Source: DASUKM01 sp036278735
GTDB taxonomy: Bacteria > Acidobacteriota > Vicinamibacteria > Vicinamibacterales > 2-12-FULL-66-21
Assembly: GCA_036278735.1 (NCBI GenBank)
Contig: DASUKM010000050.1
Span: 62,001 to 126,000, forward strand
Direction: 5' to 3'
Length of the DNA stretch: 64,000 bases
The translations under genes were made by a program, and so were the position numbers. A model generated the notes under the pieces. It saw only the letters and a program-made list of their open reading frames with translations, was not told where the DNA came from and searched no databases. Of the stretch, positions 1 through 7,668 are shown piece after piece; within the stretch, counting starts at the first letter, position 1; every line of letters starts with the position of its first letter.

Positions 1-158
1 CGGTTCTTCGTCGCGTGCGTGCCGCGGCGTCGCGCCGCCTGCTCGTGCACGACCGCTTCCCAGATCACGTCCGTCTTGACGCGCCCGCCGAACAGCTCGT
101 CGCGCAGCTCGACCGACCCGACCTTCTCGTTCTTCGCGTTGACGATGTCGATGTGCAT
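1..158 (-). CDS. rplD: 50S ribosomal protein L4, N-terminal part (runs off the left edge)
   Basis: The first 52 codons of L4, an early-assembling protein of the large subunit that lines the exit tunnel. Reading leftward from the ATG at 158 the protein begins MHIDIVNAKNEKVGSVELRD, followed by a typical LFGG..VKTDVIWEAVVHEQAARRRGTHATKN, the expected start of an L4 with its tunnel-loop approach. The frame stays open to base 1, so the gene is cut by the window. It starts 8 nt after the rplC stop, in the canonical S10-operon order (rpsJ, rplC, rplD). No strong Shine-Dalgarno sequence precedes it, so translation is probably coupled to rplC. Identification is firm from sequence and position. Confidence 0.93.
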   Translation of the reverse strand, partial: MHIDIVNAKNEKVGSVELRDELFGGRVKTDVIWEAVVHEQAARRRGTHATKN

Positions 159-166
159 AACAGACG

Positions 167-868
167 CTACTTCTTGCCCTTCTTCATCATCTGGGCCTTG
201 CTCGGCTTCTCGGGCTGCCGCTGCGGCTCGGGCTTGGCGGCAATCGCCTTCCGCACGATCAAGTAGCCCCCCGGCGCCCCCGGCACCGCCCCCTCGAGCA
301 GCAGCAGATGGTTGTCGCCGTCGATCTGCACCACTTTCAGGTTCCGCACCGTCACCCGACCGCCGCCCATCCGGCCCGCCGCCCGCATACCCTTCACGAC
401 GCGCGAGGGATACGACGAGGCGCCGATGGATCCGGGCGCGCGATGGAACATCGAGCCGTGCGTGGCCGCGCCGCCGCCGAAGTGATGCCGCTTGACGACC
501 CCCTGAAAGCCATGGCCCCGGCTGATGCCGATCACGTCGACGCGGTCGCCGTTGGCGAACAGGCCGCCGACGAGCACATGGTCGCCGGCCTTGACGGCCT
601 CCCCGCCGGCCTTGACCGCCACCTCGCGCCGCACGCGCGTCGGCGGCACGCCGGCCTTCTTGAAGTGGCCGCCGATCGCCTTGTTCACTTTCGCGGGCCG
701 GTCCTCCACGAGCGCGAGCTGCGCCGCCTCGTAACCGTCGGACGGCTGGCCCTTGGCCTGCACGACGACGCACGGCCCGGCCTTGATGACGGTCGCCGGC
801 GTCACGGTCCCGTCCGTCGAGAACACCTGCGTCATGCCGATCTTCCTGCCGATGATGCCTGTAACCAT
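167..868 (-). CDS. rplC: 50S ribosomal protein L3
   Basis: L3 of the large subunit, which starts 23S rRNA folding and reaches the peptidyl-transferase centre. The 233-residue product begins MVTGIIGRKIGMTQVF and carries the conserved GHGFQGVVKRH loop, whose Gln is the family's PrmB methylation site, then the GSIGASSYPSRVVKGMRAAGRMGG core. It is about 25 residues longer than the usual ~209: after the normal end near IVRKA there is a basic tail rich in Lys, Pro and Gln ending in MMKKGKK. The start is the only sensible one for the conserved N-terminus. It follows rpsJ by 26 nt and precedes rplD by 8 nt. Confidence 0.97.
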   Translation of the reverse strand: MVTGIIGRKIGMTQVFSTDGTVTPATVIKAGPCVVVQAKGQPSDGYEAAQLALVEDRPAKVNKAIGGHFKKAGVPPTRVRREVAVKAGGEAVKAGDHVLVGGLFANGDRVDVIGISRGHGFQGVVKRHHFGGGAATHGSMFHRAPGSIGASSYPSRVVKGMRAAGRMGGGRVTVRNLKVVQIDGDNHLLLLEGAVPGAPGGYLIVRKAIAAKPEPQRQPEKPSKAQMMKKGKK

Positions 869-894
869 ACGGTGTCGCTCTCAGCTGCCCGCAG

Positions 895-1230
895 CTATTT
901 GTGCTCCTTACCGAACGCCTTGATCTCCACGTCGACGCCGGCGGGCAGGTCGAGCTTCATCAGGGCGTCGACCGTCTGCGGGGTGGGCTCGAAGATGTCG
1001 ATCAGACGCTTGTGCGTCCGCAGTTCGAACTGCTCCCGCGACTTCTTGTCGACGTGCGGCGAGCGGAGCACGGTCCACTTGTTCTTTTCGGTCGGCAGCG
1101 GAATCGGGCCCGCCAGGCGGGCTCCGGTGCGCCGCGCCGTGTCGACGATTTCGGTCGTCGACTGATCCAGCACGCGGTTGTCGTACGCCTTCAGACGGAT
1201 CCGGATCTTGTCGCTGAATGGTGAAGCCAT
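895..1230 (-). CDS. rpsJ: 30S ribosomal protein S10
   Basis: S10, also known as the antitermination factor NusE, binds the 3' domain of 16S rRNA and NusB. The 111-residue product starts MASPFSDKIRIRLKAYDNRV and contains the conserved GPIPLPTEK and SPHVDKKSREQFE.RTHKR motifs. Family members are about 102-105 residues; the extra length is a short N-terminal extension and a KEHK tail. The frame is open far upstream through fusA, but the ATG at 1230 matches the conserved beginning. Only 8 nt separate it from the fusA stop, so the tuf gene that usually sits here is absent and the str and S10 operons are fused directly. Confidence 0.96.
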   Translation of the reverse strand: MASPFSDKIRIRLKAYDNRVLDQSTTEIVDTARRTGARLAGPIPLPTEKNKWTVLRSPHVDKKSREQFELRTHKRLIDIFEPTPQTVDALMKLDLPAGVDVEIKAFGKEHK

Positions 1231-1238
1231 CGTCTCCC

Positions 1239-3350
<2,112 letters not shown>

Positions 3351-3357
3351 TGCTGTT

Positions 3358-3498
3358 TGCTGTCGTTCAGGGTTCCAGGTTTCGAGTTCCAGGCTCGGTT
3401 CTGGCCCAGCGTTCGGAGCCGAGTTCAGCTCACCACCAAACCTCGACCCTCGAACGGAGAACCCGACCCGGCACCGGAACCTCGAACCGGGAACCTTC
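3358..3498. repeat. Degenerate 7-bp-period repeat in the rpsG-fusA gap
   Basis: The 150-nt gap between rpsG and fusA holds runs that recur every 7 bp on the plus strand: GTTCCAG / GTTTCGA / GTTCCAG near 3372-3392, ACCTCGA / CCCTCGA near 3440-3453, and GAACCTC / GAACCGG / GAACCTT near 3477-3497. The copies are much more diverged than in the other arrays of this window, so the assignment rests on spacing and on the unit ACCTCGA, which also occurs as the junction unit in the large array at 12503. Confidence 0.45.
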
Positions 3499-3500
3499 TC

Positions 3501-3974
3501 TTACCACCGGTAGTGCGCGAAGGCCTTGTTCGCTTCCGCCATGCGGTGCGTGTCTTCGCGCTTCTTCACGGCGCCGCCGCGCAGGTTGGCCGCGTCCATC
3601 AGCTCGTTGGCCAGCTTCTCCTGCATCGTCTTGCCGTCGCCGCGCTGCCGCGCGTAGCCCACGAGCCAGCGGATGCTCAGCGAGAGCCGCCGGTTCGGAT
3701 TGACCTCGATCGGCACCTGATAATTCGAGCCGCCGACGCGGCGCGACTTCACTTCGAGCGCCGGCTTGACGTTCTCGACCGCCTTCTTGAACACCTTCAG
3801 CGGATCGTCGCCCGTCTTCTCCTGGATGGAGGCGAGCGAGCTGTACATGATCCGCTCGGCCGTACTGCGCTTGCCGTCGCGCATCAACGTGCTGACGAAT
3901 TTCGTGACCAGCGAACTGCTGTACAGCGGATCGGCCGGTACCTCACGCTTCGGAATCTCGCGACGTCGTGGCAT
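3501..3974 (-). CDS. rpsG: 30S ribosomal protein S7
   Basis: Primary 16S rRNA-binding protein that organises the small-subunit head and contacts the exit-site tRNA; in the E. coli str operon it is also the translational repressor. The 157-residue product starts MPRRREIPKREVPADPLYSS and has the conserved LMRDGKRSTAE, KSRRVGGSNYQVP and KREDTHRMAEANKAFAHYRW ending. Length and motifs are canonical. It follows rpsL by 20 nt. That short gap is made of two 7-bp units (CTGGAAG, CTGGAAC), which also supply the only GGA-rich sequence upstream of its ATG. Confidence 0.97.
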   Translation of the reverse strand: MPRRREIPKREVPADPLYSSSLVTKFVSTLMRDGKRSTAERIMYSSLASIQEKTGDDPLKVFKKAVENVKPALEVKSRRVGGSNYQVPIEVNPNRRLSLSIRWLVGYARQRGDGKTMQEKLANELMDAANLRGGAVKKREDTHRMAEANKAFAHYRW

Positions 3975-3994
3975 AAATCAGTTCCAGCTTCCAG

Positions 3995-4369
3995 CTACGC
4001 TTTCGGCCTCTTCGCGCCGTACTTCGACCGACCCTGTTTCCGTCCCTGCACGCCCACCGCGTCGAGCGTGCCGCGGACGACGTGATAACGGACGCCGGGC
4101 AGATCCTTGACGCGGCCGCCCCGGATGAGCACGAGCGAGTGCTCCTGCAGGTTGTGGCCGACGCCCGGAATGTAGGTCGTCACCTCGATGCCGTTGGTCA
4201 GCCGGACGCGCGCGACCTTGCGCAGCGCCGAGTTCGGCTTCTTCGGCGTCTGCGTGAAGACCCGGACGCAGACGCCGCGCTTCTGCGGACTGTCCTGCAG
4301 CGCGGGGCTCTTCGTCTTGGTCAGGACCTTGTCGCGGCCCTTGCGCACGAGCTGGCTGATCGTCGGCAC
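3995..4369 (-). CDS. rpsL: 30S ribosomal protein S12
   Basis: S12 of the decoding centre, 124 residues, the usual length. It begins with GTG at 4369 (MPTISQLVRKGRDKV), chosen over an open frame extending to 4420 because the family starts here and GAGGA lies 8 nt upstream. The TPKKPNSALRK loop has wild-type lysines at 43-44, and KDLPGVRYH carries the Asp that RimO methylthiolates in other bacteria; both lysine positions where streptomycin resistance arises keep the sensitive residue. It is the first gene of the str/S10 operon, with a leader of roughly 260 nt from the proposed promoter. Confidence 0.97.
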   Translation of the reverse strand: MPTISQLVRKGRDKVLTKTKSPALQDSPQKRGVCVRVFTQTPKKPNSALRKVARVRLTNGIEVTTYIPGVGHNLQEHSLVLIRGGRVKDLPGVRYHVVRGTLDAVGVQGRKQGRSKYGAKRPKA

Positions 4370-4601
4370 GCCTGGTTCCTCGCCCGGCCGGGACGCCCGG
4401 CCGTTCAACAAAGACAGCACGCCAGATCCGCGGACGCACGAAGCGTCGCGCGCAACTGGCTGGGGGCCTCAGGCCTAGGGAACCGCCGCAGCGGTCCGGC
4501 ACCTGAAGCTGACTTACCCTATAAGGTTTAAGTGGCTGCACCCCGAAGGGCGCTGGCGCGTGCGTCCGTCAGACGAACGAACGCCCTTTCATGGAACTCA
4601 G

Positions 4602-4623
4602 CTCTAGATAGGGTGTCCTAGAG
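4602..4623 (-). promoter_or_regulatory. Inverted repeat in the rpsL leader
   Basis: CTCTAG and CTAGAG form 6-bp arms around a 10-nt loop, inside the presumed 5' untranslated leader of the str/S10 operon, just after the proposed transcription start. A role in attenuation or mRNA stability is possible but is only inferred from position. The rest of 4370-4740 shows no gene or tRNA. Confidence 0.3.
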
Positions 4624-4640
4624 CCGACCAGAACCTTGCG

Positions 4641-4669
4641 AATATAACACACCGGTGTGTGGGCCGCAA
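4641..4669 (-). promoter_or_regulatory. Probable str/S10 operon promoter with a palindrome in its spacer
   Basis: On the minus strand TTGCGG (4669-4664) is followed after 17 nt by TATATT (4646-4641), and TG one base before the -10 makes it an extended -10 (TGTTATATT). The 17-nt spacer contains a perfect 14-bp palindrome ACACACCGGTGTGT (4647-4660). It is the best promoter-like sequence upstream of rpsL. A palindrome placed between -35 and -10 is where a MerR-type or other regulator would bind, which is an inference. Confidence 0.5.
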
Positions 4670-4742
4670 GGCACCGGGCGGCCGAGGCCGTTCGCGGTGA
4701 GCGGCCTCGGCCCGTCAGTACGCTCGCTGAACGCGCGGCCGA

Positions 4743-4946
4743 TCAGTCCTTCAGATCCTTGCCCAGATCCTCGATGGCTTCGCCGACCTTTCGCCGGCCC
4801 TTGCCAAGCCCTTCCTGGACGGCACCGCCGGCCTCGTCGGCCTTGCCTTCGTCGTGGAGCCGCTCGTTGTCCGTCAGGTCGCCCCAGGCCTGCTTCGCCT
4901 TGCCCTTGATCTGCTCACCCTTGCCGTCGAGCTCGTCGCGATTCAT
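4743..4946 (-). CDS. CsbD family protein (general stress protein)
   Basis: A 67-residue, highly charged, Gly/Lys/Asp-rich protein starting MNRDELDGKGEQIKGKAKQA, the signature opening of the CsbD family, followed by WGDLTDNERLHDEGKADEAGG and VGEAIEDLGKDL. CsbD proteins are small soluble stress proteins of unknown biochemical role, controlled by SigB in Bacillus. The ATG at 4946 has AGGAGG 8 nt upstream, so the longer open frame to 5003 is rejected. It lies alone, between the str operon promoter and a 7-bp repeat array. Confidence 0.9.
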   Translation of the reverse strand: MNRDELDGKGEQIKGKAKQAWGDLTDNERLHDEGKADEAGGAVQEGLGKGRRKVGEAIEDLGKDLKD

Positions 4947-5036
4947 GTGTCCTCCTGCTGCGCCGGTCGAGAAACTCATCGACGCCTGGCAAGGCGTCTT
5001 CAATTTCCGGTGCGTCAGCCGTAATGGGAGGGGGGA

Positions 5037-5155
5037 GGACGGAAGGCGGAGGGCGGAAGGCGGAGGGCGGAAGGCGGAGGACGGAAGGCGGAGGACGGAA
5101 GGGGGAGGGCGGAAGGCGGAGGGCGGAAGGCGGAGGGCGGAGGGCGGAAGGCGGA
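5037..5155. repeat. Tandem 7-bp repeat array, unit RGRCGGA, 17 copies
   Basis: Seventeen consecutive 7-bp units without an indel. Units are AGGCGGA, GGGCGGA and GGACGGA, with one AGGGGGA; much of the array alternates AGGCGGA with G-starting units. It starts about 90 nt before the csbD start and ends 14 nt after the stop of the hydrolase, so on the transcribed strand of both neighbours it reads as a pyrimidine-rich TCCGYCY repeat. Open frames crossing it are repeat translations, not genes. Confidence 0.95.
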
Positions 5156-5169
5156 GGAGCGGGCGGTCC

Positions 5170-6237
5170 TCATGGCCGCTCCGTCTGCCGCAGCAGCTCC
5201 TCCAGATACGACTTCCAGACGACGGCCTTCGTATGCGTGCCGTGGCCGACCGTCTGGTCGCTCAGCGGAATGACGATGGCGCGGCCGTGCGGCACGCGCG
5301 TGATCTCGCGCTCGAGGATCCCCATCTCGGGCGGATTCACGAGGTCGTCGGCCGAGTTGATCGCGAGCAGCGGCGCCTTGATGCGTTCGAGCCCGGGTCC
5401 TGGATCGTAATCGTGCGACGACTCCAGCGCGTACAGAATGTCGTTCGCGTCGGCGGTCTGGATGTAGTGCGCCACGTACGCGTCGAACACGCGGTCGGCG
5501 TCGGCGAGCGTCGGCGCCGCCTTCTCGCGCAGGATCGGGTTGCTGCCGACGAGCCATAGCATGCCCGCGACGGTCCGGAGACTCTGCGGTTCGGTCGTGT
5601 AGTTGCCGTTCTTCCACTCAGGATCGTTGCGGACGGCGTCGATCGCGACGCGCCGCCAGACGCGGTTGCGGCCGGAGATCTGCACCGGCAGGCTCGCCAG
5701 CGGCATCAGCGCATCCATGAAATCCGGATACCGCTCGCCCCACAGCCAGGTGTGCATCCCTCCCATCGACGTCCCCGTGACGAGCCGCAGATGATTGACG
5801 CCGAGGCCGTCGGTGAGGAGCCGGTGCTCCGCTTCGAGCATGTCGAGGTAGCCGTAGTGCGGAAACTTCGCGCGCAGGCCGTCGCTCGGCTTGCTCGACT
5901 TCCCGTGGCCGATGTCGTCGGGCAGCACGATGAAATACTTCGCCGCGTCGAGCGGCTGGCCGGCGCCGAACAGCTCGCCGGCAAACCCGCGACCGATGAA
6001 CTGCGCGCCCGTGCCGCCGGTGCCGTGCATGATGAGCACGGCGTTGCGGACGATCCCCTGCGCGTCCTTCCGCGGCGTGCCGTACGTGCGGTAGTGGATG
6101 CGCAGTTCCGGCAGCGTCTCGCCGGACGTGAAATGGAAGTCGTGAATGACGAAGTCGTGCTCGACGGGGACCGGCGCCTGGGCCGGCTGGAGGAGCAGGA
6201 AGGCCAGCGCAATCGACATCGACAGGCATGCGAACAT
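5170..6237 (-). CDS. Secreted alpha/beta hydrolase, homoserine O-acetyltransferase (MetX)-like
   Basis: A 355-residue alpha/beta-hydrolase. An N-terminal hydrophobic stretch (about residues 2-20) looks like a signal peptide, so it probably acts in the periplasm. It has the oxyanion-side HGTGGTG, a nucleophile elbow GTSMGG with Ser157, a late Asp in NSADDL and the His in GHGTHT, in the spacing of the MetX/homoserine acetyltransferase group. With a signal peptide and no other methionine genes nearby, true methionine synthesis is unlikely; an ester or amide hydrolase is more plausible. No Shine-Dalgarno sequence is present, but TATACT ends 7 nt before the ATG, with CTGGCA 17 nt further upstream inside the 6257-6291 repeats. 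Confidence 0.8.
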   Translation of the reverse strand: MFACLSMSIALAFLLLQPAQAPVPVEHDFVIHDFHFTSGETLPELRIHYRTYGTPRKDAQGIVRNAVLIMHGTGGTGAQFIGRGFAGELFGAGQPLDAAKYFIVLPDDIGHGKSSKPSDGLRAKFPHYGYLDMLEAEHRLLTDGLGVNHLRLVTGTSMGGMHTWLWGERYPDFMDALMPLASLPVQISGRNRVWRRVAIDAVRNDPEWKNGNYTTEPQSLRTVAGMLWLVGSNPILREKAAPTLADADRVFDAYVAHYIQTADANDILYALESSHDYDPGPGLERIKAPLLAINSADDLVNPPEMGILEREITRVPHGRAIVIPLSDQTVGHGTHTKAVVWKSYLEELLRQTERP

Positions 6238-6256
6238 GCGCGGAAGTATACGTCGT

Positions 6257-6291
6257 CAGCTTCCAGCTGCCAGCCTCCGGCTTCCAGCTGA
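6257..6291. repeat. Short 7-bp repeat array, unit CAGCTTC, 5 copies
   Basis: Five adjacent units: CAGCTTC, CAGCTGC, CAGCCTC, CGGCTTC, CAGCTGA. The reverse complement of the unit is a rotation of CTGGAAG, the unit seen in the rpsL-rpsG gap and in the array at 12510. It fills the gap between the amidohydrolase stop and the hydrolase start, and its minus-strand CTGGCA could serve as the -35 of the hydrolase promoter. Confidence 0.8.
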
Positions 6292-6299
6292 ACGATCGC

Positions 6300-7577
6300 T
6301 CAGTCGCCCGAAGCCGGGAACACCAGACGCCCGTCCTTGATCACGTCGCGAATGCGCCGCGTGTTTCTGATGTCGTCCAGCGGATTGGCGGCGAGCAAAA
6401 CGATGTCGGCGGCGTGGCCGGCGGCCAGCGAGCCGCGCACCCGATCGACGCCCATCGCGCGCGCCGCGGCGCGCGTGGCGGCCGTCAACGCCTGGGCGGG
6501 CGTCAGGCCGGCGCCCGAGACGAGCAGCTCCAGCTCGCGATGCAGCGTCGGCAGCCGCTGACGATCGCCAATCAACTCGTCGGTGCCGGCGACGATGGGA
6601 ATCCCGATCGCCGCCGCCCGCTTCGTGACGGCGTCCATCCAGGCGATGCGCTCGTCGGTGATCGCCTCTTTCGGCATACCGTCGGTAAAGATCCAGAGCG
6701 TCGGATTGAGCGCGACGCCGCGCGTGCGCATCGACTCGAGCAGGTGCCCGATCACGGGACCGTCCGCGGGCACGTGCGCGAAATCGCCGCGCGCTCGCGC
6801 CTTGTAGTCGGTGCGTGCCGGGCTCCCTTCCCAGACGAGGTACGCCGCGTGCGCGAGCATGTCGACGCCGGCGTCGACGAGGTCGCTCGGCCTGGCGGGA
6901 AACACCGTCGCGTGCGCAAAGACGCGCAGGTGCTGGCGATGGGCCTCCTCGGTGATGCGATGCGCCGCGGCGGAGTCGAGCGCCGCGTAAATCTTGATCG
7001 CCGACGCGCCCGACCCGCGCGCCGCCGCGACGGCCTGGATCATGTCGGTGTCGGAGGTGACCGCCTGCGCCCACGGCGCCTCGCCCGGCGCGAAACCGAC
7101 CGACGCGTCGAGGACGCGCGGATCGGTGAAAAACGCGGGGCCCGCCATCAAGGCGCAGTAGTAAATCGAGGGGGCGACGATCTCGCCCGTGATCGAGGCG
7201 CGCGCGAGATGGCCGGTCACGCGCGTGTCGCCGGCGAGATCGAACACGGTGGTCACGCCGCCGTCGACAGCGCGGCGAAGCTGCTCCACCGCCTCGGTCC
7301 AGGTCCCGCCCGACAGGTGGACGTGCGCGTCGATCAAGCCGGGGATGGCAAACAGGCCGGTGCCGTCGAGCGTCAGCGTCGCGGCCGGCGTCCCGGCGGC
7401 GGGCACGACGGCGGCGATCGTCCCGCCGCGAATGACGAGGCTGGACGATAGGGTGGCCCGCCCGCCGTCGACGACGGTGACGTTCCGGATGACGAGCGAC
7501 GCGGGCGTGCCCGCCGGCCCTTGCGCCCACGACGCGAGCGAGACGAGCAGCAGAAGACCGACGAAGCGGAAGCGCAT
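6300..7577 (-). CDS. Secreted amidohydrolase, imidazolonepropionase-like
   Basis: A 425-residue metal-dependent amidohydrolase of the imidazolonepropionase/prolidase-like subgroup. An N-terminal signal peptide (MRFRFVGLLLLVSLASWAQG) places it outside the cytoplasm. After the small beta-sandwich, the TIM barrel shows the metal-binding HVH in IDAHVHLSG, then KIYAALDS, FAHATVF, MLAHAAYL and GTDELIGD, which fit the His and Asp ligands of the family; the C-terminus returns to the sandwich (GHAADIVLLAANPLDDI). Acidobacteria have many such paralogues, and several characterised relatives cleave dipeptides such as Xaa-Pro or Xaa-Arg. Substrate cannot be read from the sequence. It lies 62 nt upstream of the hydrolase. 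Confidence 0.85.
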   Translation of the reverse strand: MRFRFVGLLLLVSLASWAQGPAGTPASLVIRNVTVVDGGRATLSSSLVIRGGTIAAVVPAAGTPAATLTLDGTGLFAIPGLIDAHVHLSGGTWTEAVEQLRRAVDGGVTTVFDLAGDTRVTGHLARASITGEIVAPSIYYCALMAGPAFFTDPRVLDASVGFAPGEAPWAQAVTSDTDMIQAVAAARGSGASAIKIYAALDSAAAHRITEEAHRQHLRVFAHATVFPARPSDLVDAGVDMLAHAAYLVWEGSPARTDYKARARGDFAHVPADGPVIGHLLESMRTRGVALNPTLWIFTDGMPKEAITDERIAWMDAVTKRAAAIGIPIVAGTDELIGDRQRLPTLHRELELLVSGAGLTPAQALTAATRAAARAMGVDRVRGSLAAGHAADIVLLAANPLDDIRNTRRIRDVIKDGRLVFPASGD

Positions 7578-7668
7578 CGCGGCGCGATGCTACCACGAGC
7601 GCCCGCGTGACAGCGTCCGGACGCATGCGACGGTCGGCGCCCCGGCGAACCGAAACGACGCGGTCTCG

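Noticed and set aside
4370..4740. tRNA or riboswitch in the rpsL leader
   Set aside because: No cloverleaf or known aptamer pattern could be formed; only short hairpins.
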